From NCBI RefSeq assembly GCF_019132875.1, contig NZ_JAHSPF010000007.1, forward strand, positions 186,001 to 250,000: a stretch of 64,000 nucleotides of DNA, in the 5' to 3' direction. The number at the start of each line of letters is the position of its first letter. Positions within the stretch are counted from its first letter, which is position 1. Position numbers and translations under genes: made by a program. The notes beneath the pieces are model-generated. The model ran no database searches. It was not told where the DNA came from and was given only the letters and a program-made list of their open reading frames with translations. This document shows, one piece after another, positions 13,560 through 22,574 of this stretch. The DNA is from Erwinia phyllosphaerae (GTDB lineage Bacteria; Pseudomonadota; Gammaproteobacteria; Enterobacterales; Enterobacteriaceae).

Positions 13560-14417
13560 TCAGTGATGATCGCCGTCCCGCAAATAGATAACCCAGTACG
13601 TCAGGCCGACCAGCAGCCCACCGCCGATAATATTGCCGAGGGTGACGGGGATAAGATTATCGATAATAAAATTAATGACCGTCAGATCTGAAAAGTGTGC
13701 CGCTGTTGTCCCGGTGGCTTGCCAGAAAGCTGGCGAAGCGAAGTCTTTGATAACGATAGCCATGGGGATCATGAACATATTGGCAATGCTGTGCTCAAAC
13801 CCGCTGGCAACGAACATGGCAACCGGCAACACCATAGCCAACATTTTGTCCGTCAGGCTGCGCCCGGAATAGCTCATCCAGACCGCCATGCATACCATCA
13901 GGTTTGCGAGCGTGCCGAGACAGACGGCTTCAAGAAAAGTATGGTGCATTTTATGGTCAGCCGTTTGCAGAACATTTAACCCCCATGCACCATTTGCCAC
14001 CATATACTGGCCAGCAAACCAGATCAGCCCGACAAAAAACATCGCGCCAAAGAAATTCCCGATATAAACGTTAATCCAGTTACGGGCCAGCTGCCCCCAC
14101 GTAATGCGTCCGCTGGCTTTCGCCACCATGGTCAGAACGGTCGAGGTAAACAAGTCTGCCCCGCACACCACCACCAGCATCAGCCCCAGAGAGAAGCACA
14201 GGCCGCCGATCAGTTTTGCCACGCCATACGGCATGGTTTCCGTGCCGGTGGTGGCAGTGATATAAAAAACAAAAGCGATGGAAATAAATACGCCCGCGGT
14301 GATAGCCAGAAAAAAAGTGGTAAAAGGGTGTTTTGCTGCTTTATAGACGCCCGCTTCTTCAGCGACTTTAGCCATTTCAGACGGCAGGAGTAAATCGAAC
14401 GGATTGCCAGCTTTCAC
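13560..14417 (-). CDS. focA: Formate channel FocA
   Basis: The 285-residue inner-membrane formate/nitrite-channel family protein moves formate made by PflB. Family signatures are visible: CGADLFTSTVLTMVAKASGRITW and SGFEHSIANMFMIPM (FNT signatures 1 and 2), with six membrane helices. The chosen start is GTG at 14417 (VKAGNPFDLLLP), which gives the exact E. coli length and has AGGAGA 7 bases upstream; an ATG at 14459 would add 14 non-conserved residues and lacks this site. It is the first gene of the focA-pflB operon. Confidence 0.95.
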   Translation of the reverse strand: MKAGNPFDLLLPSEMAKVAEEAGVYKAAKHPFTTFFLAITAGVFISIAFVFYITATTGTETMPYGVAKLIGGLCFSLGLMLVVVCGADLFTSTVLTMVAKASGRITWGQLARNWINVYIGNFFGAMFFVGLIWFAGQYMVANGAWGLNVLQTADHKMHHTFLEAVCLGTLANLMVCMAVWMSYSGRSLTDKMLAMVLPVAMFVASGFEHSIANMFMIPMAIVIKDFASPAFWQATGTTAAHFSDLTVINFIIDNLIPVTLGNIIGGGLLVGLTYWVIYLRDGDHH

Positions 14418-14449
14418 ACTAACTTCTCCTGAAATTATTGAACGATGAA

Positions 14450-14491
14450 ATAATAACAAAGGAGTACGGCAGGAAAATTGATATAGATCAT
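14450..14491 (-). promoter_or_regulatory. focA-pfl promoter with FNR box at -41.5
   Basis: TTGATATAGATCAT at 14478-14491 matches the FNR consensus TTGAT-N4-ATCAA except for its last base. TATTAT at 14450-14455 (minus strand) is a good -10. If transcription starts at 14443 the FNR box centre is exactly at -41.5, the class II activator position. This fits known FNR control of focA-pfl in E. coli and predicts anaerobic induction. Confidence 0.8.
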
Positions 14492-14728
14492 ATTGAAACG
14501 GTACATTGCCGTTTCGAACAGGGAAGAAAAGCTTATTTTTTTCTTAAATTATTGATAATAAAGCTTAAAATAAATTTTAAAGTAGCTATATATTTTTTAA
14601 GGCTTAATGGAGCGCGCCCGGCAACCTTATTCTAATATATCGGCGTTTTTTATTTTTGCAGAAATAATCCGGCAATCTTTTCTAATCTTAAATAAAATTA
14701 ATATTTAAGTCTGGTTAAAGCTGGTCTT
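14492..14728. other. Gene-free region between focA promoter and ycaO
   Basis: This AT-rich stretch carries no convincing gene on either strand. By comparison with E. coli, additional pfl promoters and ArcA sites may be here, but none could be assigned by eye. Confidence 0.4.
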
Positions 14729-14754
14729 AAAAAGCCCGCCTGTTCTGGCGGGCT
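14729..14754 (-). terminator. ycaO intrinsic terminator
   Basis: An 8-bp GC-rich stem (14733-14740 with 14747-14754) and 6-base loop is followed on the minus strand by five T residues, immediately after the ycaO stop. A-runs on both sides allow bidirectional use. Confidence 0.85.
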
Positions 14755-14760
14755 AAAAAA

Positions 14761-16518
14761 TTATTTCCAGTAGCGACGCTTAGCCTGCTGCAGCTTCTCG
14801 TAGGCTGCGAGTAGCGCCTGATGCGCCGGGAAGGCCAGCAAATCTTCATCCACGCTCTGCAAACCATAAAAAGGCGCTTCGCCGCTAATGGCGGCGGAAG
14901 CGGCATCTACGGCTTCCTGACCATACATACGGACAAATGCATGGTGATATTGCACAGGATCGCGTTCATCTTCCTGGCTTAGCAGCAGCAGCGTTTGCAG
15001 GCAGCGATAGTAGTTAGCCCGCTCTGGCGTAAAGATAGAAGCGTTGAATTCCATCGTCCACTCTGTCCAGATTAGCGCCTGATCGATATCACCGCCTGCC
15101 AGTGCCAGCATGGCTTTCAGTTCGCCAATACGCAGCGTATACCAGCCGTTATCTTTACCCGTTGCCAGGCCCAGCAATTCGCGTACGCGAGTAAAGTCAT
15201 CGTGGCCGTCTTCGTCCAGACGCTCGATCAGTGCAAGATAATCTTCTTTTTCCCACTGGCTGTCAGGCAGAGAAAGCAGCGTTTCTCGCAAATAGGCGCC
15301 CATGCTGTTATTGGCCAGCAACAGATCTTCCGCAGGATAAATATCAGACATGCCGGGAACGATAATACGGCAGGCATAAACGTCAAGGTGTTGATAATCT
15401 GCGATATAAACTTCTTTATCTTCCGCGTTGAATATTGCCATCAGCGTGGCAAATTCTTCTTCGGTCGATCCGGCAAAGCTCCAGTCAACAAACGGATAGT
15501 CCGCGTCGTCTTTGAACATATCCCAGGAGATCAGGCCGCTGGAATCGATAAAGTGGGTTTCCAGATTAGCGTGCTCAGCCACTTCTTCATCGTCAAAGGT
15601 CGGTGGGGTAAAGACATCCAGATCTTTCAGCCCACGTCCCTGAAGCAGTTCGGTTACGGTACGCTCCAGCGCTACGCCGAAGTCAGGGTGCGCGCCAAAG
15701 GAAGCGAAGCAGGTGCCGTTTTGCGGGTTGAACAAGACTACGCAGATCACCGGATAATTGCCGCCGAGCGAGGCATCATAAGAGAAGATCGGGAATCCTT
15801 CTGCTTCCAGCTTTTCAATCGATTCCACTACGCCCGGATAACGGTTAAGCACGTCCTGTGGAATCACGGGCAGGCTGATTGACTCGGCGATAATGCGGTT
15901 TTTGATATAGCGCTCGAAAACTTCGGACAGCCCCTGTACGCGCGCTTCGTTAGCGGTATTGCCCGCTGACATGCCGTTAGAAACATAGAGATTACCGATG
16001 ATGTTCATCGGAATATAAACCGTCTCCTGGTCAGACTGACGCGTGAAGGGCAGGCCGCAAATACCGCGCGCGGCGTTACCAGACTGCAGATCGATTAAAT
16101 CGCTGGCGTTCAGAGAGGCTTCCGGATCGTAAAAATCTTTCAGGCGCGGATCCAGAATGCCTTCCGGCAGGCTATCGTCATCCGGTAACGGGAACCACTT
16201 TTCATTCGGATAATGGACAAAGTCGCCGTTAGCGATAGTGTTGCCTAACCAGAAATCTGCAAAAAAGTAGTTTGTTGACAGGCGCTCAAAATATTCACCC
16301 AGCGCGGAAGCCAACGCCGCTTTTTTGCTGGCACCCTTGCCGTTAGTGAAGCAAAGCGGACAGTCACGGTCACGAATATGCACGGACCAGACGTGAGGAA
16401 CCGGGTTCAACCAGGAAGCTTCTTCGATATTGAAGCCCAGATCCTGTAATTTTTGCTGGAAGCGTGAGATAGAGTCTTCCAGTGCGGCATCTTTGCCTGG
16501 AATATAGGTTTGCGTCAT
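14761..16518 (-). CDS. ycaO: YcaO-domain protein (ribosomal S12 methylthiotransferase accessory factor)
   Basis: The 585-residue protein matches E. coli YcaO. The ATP-dependent YcaO domain occupies the N-terminal two-thirds (FTNGKGASKKAALASALGEYFERLSTNYF, GNAARGICGLPF, EARVQGLSEVFERYIKNRI) and a TPR-like C-terminal region follows. In E. coli it assists RimO in methylthiolation of ribosomal protein S12; other YcaO proteins cyclise peptide backbones. No precursor peptide or cyclodehydratase partner gene is adjacent, so a RiPP role is unlikely. The start is ATG 16518 (MTQTYIPGKD), not the GTG three codons earlier. Confidence 0.95.
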   Translation of the reverse strand: MTQTYIPGKDAALEDSISRFQQKLQDLGFNIEEASWLNPVPHVWSVHIRDRDCPLCFTNGKGASKKAALASALGEYFERLSTNYFFADFWLGNTIANGDFVHYPNEKWFPLPDDDSLPEGILDPRLKDFYDPEASLNASDLIDLQSGNAARGICGLPFTRQSDQETVYIPMNIIGNLYVSNGMSAGNTANEARVQGLSEVFERYIKNRIIAESISLPVIPQDVLNRYPGVVESIEKLEAEGFPIFSYDASLGGNYPVICVVLFNPQNGTCFASFGAHPDFGVALERTVTELLQGRGLKDLDVFTPPTFDDEEVAEHANLETHFIDSSGLISWDMFKDDADYPFVDWSFAGSTEEEFATLMAIFNAEDKEVYIADYQHLDVYACRIIVPGMSDIYPAEDLLLANNSMGAYLRETLLSLPDSQWEKEDYLALIERLDEDGHDDFTRVRELLGLATGKDNGWYTLRIGELKAMLALAGGDIDQALIWTEWTMEFNASIFTPERANYYRCLQTLLLLSQEDERDPVQYHHAFVRMYGQEAVDAASAAISGEAPFYGLQSVDEDLLAFPAHQALLAAYEKLQQAKRRYWK

Positions 16519-16825
16519 AGTGCCCACTCATTTTGGGTTGTGTCGAAAGCGCGCAATGATACGGGGTTTCCCGTAGGTTCGCTATGCGACGAAATGTTTT
16601 ATCCCGGCTATTGTGGCATTTCCGCTCTCTGAGATCCGGTATGAAAATAACTCCGCTGGAAGGGCCTCACAAAATATCGCTTCTGTTGCAATTCACGCTA
16701 CATACTGTTGCGGCGCACGGCGCATAACTGGTCGGTTGACCTGATTAAACATTGCAGCGTCCGGATGGCAATGATAAAACCGATAGCAGAATCGATACCG
16801 ATTGAACTGAAAGTGGTGAGGGGAA
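16519..16825. other. ycaO-serC divergent intergenic region
   Basis: These 307 bases hold no convincing gene; ycaP, located here in E. coli, is missing. TTGACC at 16736-16741 could be a serC -35, but no -10 lies at the right spacing. In E. coli, serC is controlled by Lrp and CRP; sites were not assigned here. Confidence 0.4.
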
Positions 16826-17911
16826 ATGAGCCAGGTTTTCAATTTTAGCTCCGGTCCAGCAATGCTGCCGGTAGAAGTGCTACGTCGTGCCGAACAGGAA
16901 CTCTGCAACTGGCGGGGGTTAGGTACCTCCGTTATGGAGATTAGCCATCGCAGTAAAGAGTTCACTCAGGTTGCGGTAGAAGCAGAAAGTGATTTTCGCG
17001 ATCTGCTGAAAATCCCCTCAAATTACAAAGTATTGTTTTGCCACGGCGGCGCGCGCGCGCAGTTCGCGGCTATCCCTATGAATCTGCTGGGTGACCATAC
17101 TACGGCGGATTATGCCGATGGCGGTTACTGGGCGCATAGCGCGGTAAAAGAAGCGGAAAAATACTGTAAGCCTAATGTTATTGACGTTAAGACTACCCTT
17201 GACGGGCTACGCGCGATTACTCCGATGAGCAGCTGGGCGCTTTCAGATGAAGCAGCCTATGTGCACTATTGCCCTAACGAAACGATCGATGGCGTAGCCA
17301 TCAACGAAGAGCCAGATTTTGGTGATAAAGTTGCGGTAGCTGACCTGTCATCAACCATTCTTTCACGGCCTCTTGATATTAATCGCTACGGCGTACTTTA
17401 CGCAGGCGCGCAGAAGAATATTGGTCCCGCTGGCTTAACGCTGGTGGTGGTACGTGAAGATTTGCTGGGCCATGCTCAGAAAGCGCTGCCGTCCATTCTT
17501 GACTACAAGGTGTTAAGCGAAAACGACTCTATGTTTAATACGCCGCCAACCTTTGCATGGTATCTTTCTGGCCTGGTATTTAAGTGGCTGAAAGAGCAGG
17601 GCGGCGTGGCAGAGATGGACAAGCGTAATCAGGCTAAGGCCGATCTGCTTTATGGCGTTATCGATAACAGCGATTTTTATCGTAATGATGTCGCCATCGC
17701 GAACCGTTCACGCATGAATGTGCCTTTCCAGCTGGCGGACACGGCGCTGGATAAAGTTTTTCTTGAGGAATCCTTTGCCGCCGGTTTACACGCCCTAAAA
17801 GGCCACCGTGCGGTGGGCGGCATGCGCGCTTCAATTTACAACGCAATGCCGCTGGCAGGCGTAAAAGCGCTGACCGATTTTATGACGGATTTTGAACGTC
17901 GTCACGGTTAA
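16826..17911 (+). CDS. serC: Phosphoserine aminotransferase
   Basis: The 361-residue PLP enzyme makes 3-phosphoserine for serine synthesis and 4-phosphohydroxythreonine for vitamin B6. The PLP lysine lies in [22 protein letters not shown] and [17 protein letters not shown] are family blocks. The PLP-phosphate loop reads [10 protein letters not shown] where E. coli has HGGGRGQFAA. GAGGGGAA lies before the ATG at 16826. It is co-transcribed with aroA as in E. coli. Confidence 0.98.
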   Translation: MSQVFNFSSGPAMLPVEVLRRAEQELCNWRGLGTSVMEISHRSKEFTQVAVEAESDFRDLLKIPSNYKVLFCHGGARAQFAAIPMNLLGDHTTADYADGGYWAHSAVKEAEKYCKPNVIDVKTTLDGLRAITPMSSWALSDEAAYVHYCPNETIDGVAINEEPDFGDKVAVADLSSTILSRPLDINRYGVLYAGAQKNIGPAGLTLVVVREDLLGHAQKALPSILDYKVLSENDSMFNTPPTFAWYLSGLVFKWLKEQGGVAEMDKRNQAKADLLYGVIDNSDFYRNDVAIANRSRMNVPFQLADTALDKVFLEESFAAGLHALKGHRAVGGMRASIYNAMPLAGVKALTDFMTDFERRHG

Positions 17912-17935
17912 ACCTTTTACCCGGTTTTGATACTG

Positions 17936-17959
17936 AAACCTCGCCATAGCGCGGGGTTT
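17936..17959 (+). terminator. Weak attenuator-like hairpin between serC and aroA
   Basis: A 9-bp stem (17936-17944 with 17951-17959, one G-U pair) is followed by only a short T stretch, about 30 bases before aroA. Partial termination would lower aroA relative to serC. Confidence 0.55.
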
Positions 17960-17990
17960 TATCGCATTTTATCTGGAGAATAAGTTTCAC

Positions 17991-19277
17991 ATGCAGGAAT
18001 CCCTGACTTTACAACCTGTCGCGCTGGTAAACGGCACCGTTAATCTGCCTGGTTCAAAAAGCGTTTCCAACCGCGCTTTGTTGCTGGCAGCACTGGCAAA
18101 AGGTACTACTCGCCTGACTAACCTCCTGGACAGCGATGACGTGCGTCATATGCTTAACGCTTTGCAGGCACTGGGCGTAAGCTTTACGCTTTCTGAGAGC
18201 CGGACAGAGTGTGAAGTGGTTGGTCAGGGTGGCCCGTTACGGTCAGAACACCCGCTGGAGCTGTTTTTAGGCAATGCGGGCACCGCGATGCGCCCGCTGG
18301 CCGCTGCGCTTTGTCTGGGCGCTAACGATGTCGTACTGACGGGTGAGCCGCGGATGAAAGAGCGTCCGATTGGTCATCTGGTTGATGCACTGCGTCAGGG
18401 CGGCGCGCAGGTGGATTACCTTGAGCAGCAGGATTACCCGCCGCTGCATATTAAGGGCGGTTTCAGCGGCGGCAATATTGCTGTTGACGGTACGGTTTCA
18501 AGCCAGTTTTTAACCGCGCTGTTAATGACGGCTCCTCTGGCTCCCCAGAACACGACCATCACTATCAAAGGGGAACTGGTTTCTAAACCCTATATAGATA
18601 TCACGCTTAATCTGATGCGGGCCTTTGGCGTGACGGTGGAAAACGATAATTACGGTGTATTTCATATCAAGGGCTGCCAGAATTACGTTTCGCCAGGCGA
18701 TTACCTGGTGGAAGGCGACGCTTCTTCTGCCTCCTATTTCCTTGCCGCAGCCGCCATTAAAGGCGGTACGGTTAAAGTCACGGGGATTGGCCGCGGCAGC
18801 ATGCAGGGCGATATCCGCTTTGCTGACGTGCTGGAAAAAATGGGCGCGGTTATTGAATGGGGCGACGACTATATCGCCTGTACGCGCGGCGACCTGAACG
18901 CTATCGATCTGGATATGAATCATATTCCTGATGCCGCAATGACTATTGCTACCGCTGCGCTGTTTGCCAAAGGCACCACGGTAATGCGCAATATTTATAA
19001 CTGGCGCGTAAAAGAGACGGACCGTCTGGCCGCCATGGCGACTGAACTTCGTAAGGTTGGCGCGGAAGTAGAAGAAGGGTACGATTACATTCGCGTAACG
19101 CCACCTGAAACGTTAACGTATGCCGAAATCGGCACCTATAACGATCATCGTATGGCAATGTGTTTCTCGCTGGTGGCGCTGTCTGATACGCCTGTTACTA
19201 TCCTCGATCCAAAATGCACCGCCAAGACTTTCCCTGACTATTTCGAGCAGCTTGCTCGTCTTAGCCAGCCCGCATAA
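17991..19277 (+). CDS. aroA: 3-phosphoshikimate 1-carboxyvinyltransferase (EPSP synthase)
   Basis: The 428-residue enzyme joins shikimate-3-phosphate and PEP in the pathway to chorismate. The N-terminal motif [17 protein letters not shown] binds substrate, [13 protein letters not shown] is the PEP/glyphosate-contact loop with the glycine typical of the class I glyphosate-sensitive form, and [17 protein letters not shown] and [12 protein letters not shown] complete the active site. Length is one residue more than E. coli. GGAG precedes the ATG at 17991. Confidence 0.98.
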   Translation: MQESLTLQPVALVNGTVNLPGSKSVSNRALLLAALAKGTTRLTNLLDSDDVRHMLNALQALGVSFTLSESRTECEVVGQGGPLRSEHPLELFLGNAGTAMRPLAAALCLGANDVVLTGEPRMKERPIGHLVDALRQGGAQVDYLEQQDYPPLHIKGGFSGGNIAVDGTVSSQFLTALLMTAPLAPQNTTITIKGELVSKPYIDITLNLMRAFGVTVENDNYGVFHIKGCQNYVSPGDYLVEGDASSASYFLAAAAIKGGTVKVTGIGRGSMQGDIRFADVLEKMGAVIEWGDDYIACTRGDLNAIDLDMNHIPDAAMTIATAALFAKGTTVMRNIYNWRVKETDRLAAMATELRKVGAEVEEGYDYIRVTPPETLTYAEIGTYNDHRMAMCFSLVALSDTPVTILDPKCTAKTFPDYFEQLARLSQPA

Positions 19278-19283
19278 GTTAGC

Positions 19284-19313
19284 CATCCCGCTGCATTCTG
19301 GTGCAGCGGGATG
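19284..19313 (+). terminator. Stable hairpin after aroA
   Basis: A perfect 12-bp stem (19284-19295 with 19302-19313) and 6-base loop starts 6 bases after the aroA stop. No T-run follows, so it may be an mRNA 3'-end stabiliser or an inefficient terminator. Confidence 0.55.
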
Positions 19314-19486
19314 CGAGCTATCTCACGCTCTGAAGATCTGTTTTTTTGTTTAATCCTCATTCGCCTGTCGATTAATTTCAGCACGTCTATGCTTAAGGGG
19401 TAACGATCGGGGCTTTAGCCGCGTATAATATGCGTCGAAATTTGCCTGAGCAGGTTAGACAGGCATTCCACCGACAGGAGAACGAC

Positions 19487-20170
19487 ATGACGCCTATAGC
19501 CCAGGTGATCACTATTGATGGTCCAGGCGGTGCCGGTAAGGGAACCTTGTGCAAAGCCATGGCTGAAGCGCTTAACTGGCATCTACTGGATTCAGGCGCT
19601 ATTTATCGCGTGCTGGCGCTGGCCGCATTGCATCATCATGTAGATATCACCTCTGAAGAAGCGCTGGTTCCGATCGCCGCGCATCTTGATGTTCGCTTTG
19701 TTTCAAAAGATGGCGAGATGGAAGTGATCCTTGAGGGTGAAAACGTCTCCAGCGAAATTCGTACTCAGGACGTCAGCAATACGGCTTCAAAAGTTGCCGC
19801 TTTCCCTCGAGTGCGGGAAGCGTTACTGCGTCGCCAGCGCGGATTTCGCGAGGCGCCAGGGCTAATAGCGGATGGTCGCGATATGGGAACCGTCGTGTTT
19901 CCGGATGCCGCCGTGAAAATTTTCCTGGACGCCAGCTCTGAAGAGCGAGCCCATCGTCGTATGCTACAGTTGCAGGAGAAAGGCTTTAGTGTTAACTTTG
20001 AACGCCTTTTATCCGAGATAAAAGAGCGCGATGAGCGTGACCGTAACCGTGCGATTGCACCGTTAAAGCCAGCAGAAGATGCGCTGGTACTGGATTCAAC
20101 CAGTATGTCAATCGAGCAAGTGATTGAAAAAGCTTTAAATTATGCCAGAGAAAAGCTGTCACTGCCGTAA
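19487..20170 (+). CDS. cmk: Cytidylate kinase
   Basis: The 227-residue (d)CMP kinase uses ATP to form (d)CDP. The P-loop is GPGGAGKGT (12-20); [13 protein letters not shown] and [10 protein letters not shown]...RDERDRNRA hold nucleotide-binding and lid residues. The ATG at 19487 ([12 protein letters not shown]) has CAGGAG 8 bases upstream and gives the E. coli length; an upstream in-frame ATG would add 19 residues. It precedes rpsA by 119 bases, as in E. coli. Confidence 0.97.
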   Translation: MTPIAQVITIDGPGGAGKGTLCKAMAEALNWHLLDSGAIYRVLALAALHHHVDITSEEALVPIAAHLDVRFVSKDGEMEVILEGENVSSEIRTQDVSNTASKVAAFPRVREALLRRQRGFREAPGLIADGRDMGTVVFPDAAVKIFLDASSEERAHRRMLQLQEKGFSVNFERLLSEIKERDERDRNRAIAPLKPAEDALVLDSTSMSIEQVIEKALNYAREKLSLP

Positions 20171-20289
20171 GCCTCGCGATAACCGATTTTTTTAACCCTT
20201 TGATATGGACGTCATGGGGCATGTGAAACAACCCCATCCGGCAGGAAGTCAGATGGACGTTAAATTGAAGAATCCTGAAGATTATCAAT
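20171..20289 (+). promoter_or_regulatory. rpsA leader without Shine-Dalgarno; candidate S1 autoregulation region
   Basis: No purine-rich ribosome site precedes the rpsA ATG. A stem pairs 20214-20219 (ATGGGG) with 20232-20237, and two related ATGGACGT segments occur at 20205-20212 and 20253-20260. In E. coli the rpsA start region also lacks a classical ribosome site and folds into hairpins that S1 itself recognises; the same is inferred here. Confidence 0.55.
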
Positions 20290-21963
20290 ATGACTGAATC
20301 TTTTGCTCAACTATTTGAAGAATCCTTAAAAACAATCGAAACCCGCCCGGGTTCCATCGTTCGTGGCGTTGTTGTCTCTATCGACAAAGACGTAGTTCTG
20401 GTTGATGCGGGTCTGAAATCTGAATCTGCAATTCCTGCAGAGCAGTTCAAGAACGCAGCCGGCGAACTGGAAATCCAGGTAGGCGACGAAGTTGACGTTG
20501 CTCTGGACGCAGTAGAAGACGGCTTCGGTGAAACCCTGCTGTCCCGTGAGAAAGCTAAGCGTCACGAAGCATGGATCACGCTGGAAAAAGCTTACGAAGA
20601 TGCTGAAACTGTTACCGGTGTTATCAACGGCAAAGTGAAAGGTGGCTTCACAGTTGAGCTGAACGGTATTCGTGCGTTCCTGCCAGGTTCACTGGTAGAT
20701 GTGCGTCCGGTGCGCGACACGCTGCACCTGGAAGGCAAAGAGCTTGAGTTCAAAGTAATCAAGCTGGATCAGAAACGTAACAACGTGGTGGTTTCACGTC
20801 GTGCGGTTATCGAATCCGAAAACAGCGCAGAGCGCGATCAGCTGCTGGAAAACCTGCAGGAAGGCATGGAAGTTAAAGGTATCGTTAAGAACCTGACTGA
20901 CTACGGTGCATTCGTTGATCTGGGCGGCGTTGACGGCCTGCTGCACATCACTGACATGGCATGGAAACGCGTTAAGCATCCAAGCGAAATTGTCAACGTG
21001 GGCGACGAAATCACTGTTAAAGTGCTGAAATTCGACCGCGAGCGTACCCGCGTTTCTCTGGGCCTGAAACAGCTGGGCGAAGATCCATGGGTCGCTATCG
21101 CTAAGCGTTACCCGGAAGGTACTCGTCTGACTGGCCGCGTGACCAACCTGACCGACTACGGCTGCTTCGTTGAAATCGAAGAAGGCGTTGAAGGCCTGGT
21201 ACACGTGTCAGAAATGGACTGGACCAACAAAAACATTCATCCGTCTAAAGTTGTTAACGTTGGCGATGTTGTTGAAGTTATGGTTCTGGACATCGACGAA
21301 GAACGTCGTCGTATCTCCCTGGGTCTGAAGCAGTGCAAATCTAACCCATGGCAGCAGTTTGCAGAAACCCACAACAAGGGCGACCGCGTTGAAGGTAAAA
21401 TCAAGTCAATCACTGACTTCGGTATCTTCATCGGCCTGGACGGCGGTATCGACGGCCTGGTTCACCTGTCTGACATCTCCTGGAACGCTACCGGAGAAGA
21501 AGCAGTTCGTGAATACAAGAAAGGCGACGAAATCGCAGCCGTGGTTCTGCAGGTTGACGCAGAGCGCGAGCGTATCTCCCTGGGCGTTAAGCAGCTGGCA
21601 GAAGATCCGTTCAACAACTACATCTCTCTGAACAAGAAAGGTGCCATTGTTAACGGTAAAGTAACTGCAGTTGACGCTAAAGGTGCTACAGTTGAACTGG
21701 CTGACGGCGTTGAAGGTTACCTGCGTGCTTCTGAAGCATCTATCGACCGCGTAGAAGACGCAACTCTGGTTCTGAACGTTGGCGACGATGTTGAAGCCAA
21801 GTTCACCGGCGTTGACCGTAAAAACCGCGTTGTTAGCCTGTCTGTTCGTGCAAAAGACCAGGCTGACGAGAAAGAAGCCATCAACACTGTTAACACCAAA
21901 CAGGAAGAAGGCAACTTCTCTAACGCTATGGCTGAAGCGTTCAAAGCAGCTAAAGGCGAGTAA
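20290..21963 (+). CDS. rpsA: 30S ribosomal protein S1
   Basis: The 557-residue protein has six S1/OB-fold RNA-binding domains. Typical repeats are visible ([83 protein letters not shown]). Domains 1-2 bind the ribosome and 3-6 bind mRNA, enabling initiation on structured or ribosome-site-poor messages. Codon choice is strongly that of a highly expressed gene. Confidence 0.99.
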   Translation: MTESFAQLFEESLKTIETRPGSIVRGVVVSIDKDVVLVDAGLKSESAIPAEQFKNAAGELEIQVGDEVDVALDAVEDGFGETLLSREKAKRHEAWITLEKAYEDAETVTGVINGKVKGGFTVELNGIRAFLPGSLVDVRPVRDTLHLEGKELEFKVIKLDQKRNNVVVSRRAVIESENSAERDQLLENLQEGMEVKGIVKNLTDYGAFVDLGGVDGLLHITDMAWKRVKHPSEIVNVGDEITVKVLKFDRERTRVSLGLKQLGEDPWVAIAKRYPEGTRLTGRVTNLTDYGCFVEIEEGVEGLVHVSEMDWTNKNIHPSKVVNVGDVVEVMVLDIDEERRRISLGLKQCKSNPWQQFAETHNKGDRVEGKIKSITDFGIFIGLDGGIDGLVHLSDISWNATGEEAVREYKKGDEIAAVVLQVDAERERISLGVKQLAEDPFNNYISLNKKGAIVNGKVTAVDAKGATVELADGVEGYLRASEASIDRVEDATLVLNVGDDVEAKFTGVDRKNRVVSLSVRAKDQADEKEAINTVNTKQEEGNFSNAMAEAFKAAKGE

Positions 21964-21974
21964 TTGCGCTTGCA

Positions 21975-21997
21975 TCAGGGCAGCTCTGCTGTCCTGA
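21975..21997 (+). other. rpsA-ihfB intercistronic hairpin
   Basis: A 10-bp stem (21975-21984 with 21988-21997, one G-U pair) and TCT loop begins 11 bases after rpsA. No T-run follows; it may separate rpsA and ihfB transcript stabilities. Confidence 0.45.
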
Positions 21998-22045
21998 AGC
22001 CGTTACTGTCAGAGCTTTTTCCCACAGGGATTAACCGGAGGATTT

Positions 22046-22330
22046 ATGACCAAGTCAGAACTGATTGAAAGACTTGCTGGCCAGCACTCTCATATTCCGG
22101 CGAAAGTCGTTGAGGATGCGGTAAAAGAGATGCTTGAACACATGGCCACTACGCTGGCGCAGGGTGAACGCATCGAAATCCGGGGCTTCGGCAGTTTTTC
22201 TTTGCACTACCGCGCACCTCGTACCGGACGCAACCCTAAAACGGGTGATAAAGTTGAGCTGGAAGGTAAATACGTTCCGCACTTCAAGCCCGGTAAAGAA
22301 TTACGCGATCGCGCAAATATTTACGGCTAA
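22046..22330 (+). CDS. ihfB: Integration host factor subunit beta
   Basis: The 94-residue HU/IHF-family protein heterodimerises with IhfA and sharply bends DNA. The DNA-intercalating arm reads [33 protein letters not shown], and [10 protein letters not shown] is the family signature. It is almost identical to E. coli IHF-beta. CGGAGGA lies just upstream of the ATG. Confidence 0.99.
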   Translation: MTKSELIERLAGQHSHIPAKVVEDAVKEMLEHMATTLAQGERIEIRGFGSFSLHYRAPRTGRNPKTGDKVELEGKYVPHFKPGKELRDRANIYG

Positions 22331-22352
22331 AGCTTCCGCATTACACTGCAAT

Positions 22353-22380
22353 AAAACGACACTTCGGTGTCGTTTTTTTT
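22353..22380 (+). terminator. ihfB intrinsic terminator
   Basis: A perfect 10-bp stem (22353-22362 with 22367-22376) closed by a TTCG tetraloop leads into eight T residues. This is one of the clearest terminators in the window. Confidence 0.95.
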
Positions 22381-22574
22381 GCTTTAAAAACAGGCTAACT
22401 GAAGCGTTTTGACTGCTGTTTTTAACTATCTGAACTTCTCTCGCATAAATACTGCAACCCGCTGTAATTCACTCCTTCTCTTTGCGCTATCTCTTCTGAA
22501 AGAGAAAAGTGCTGGCTGATTCATTTACCCAAGCCTTGCATACTCTTCGTTGTCGTTACAAAGGAGAGATGCTG

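Noticed and set aside
14761-16518. RiPP (thiazole/oxazole peptide) cluster around ycaO
   Set aside because: No precursor peptide, E1-like partner or transporter is adjacent; the context and full-length match are those of the housekeeping YcaO.
21406-21975. Large minus-strand frame opposite rpsA
   Set aside because: It is a shadow frame produced by the strong codon bias of rpsA; there is no ribosome site and no family match by eye.
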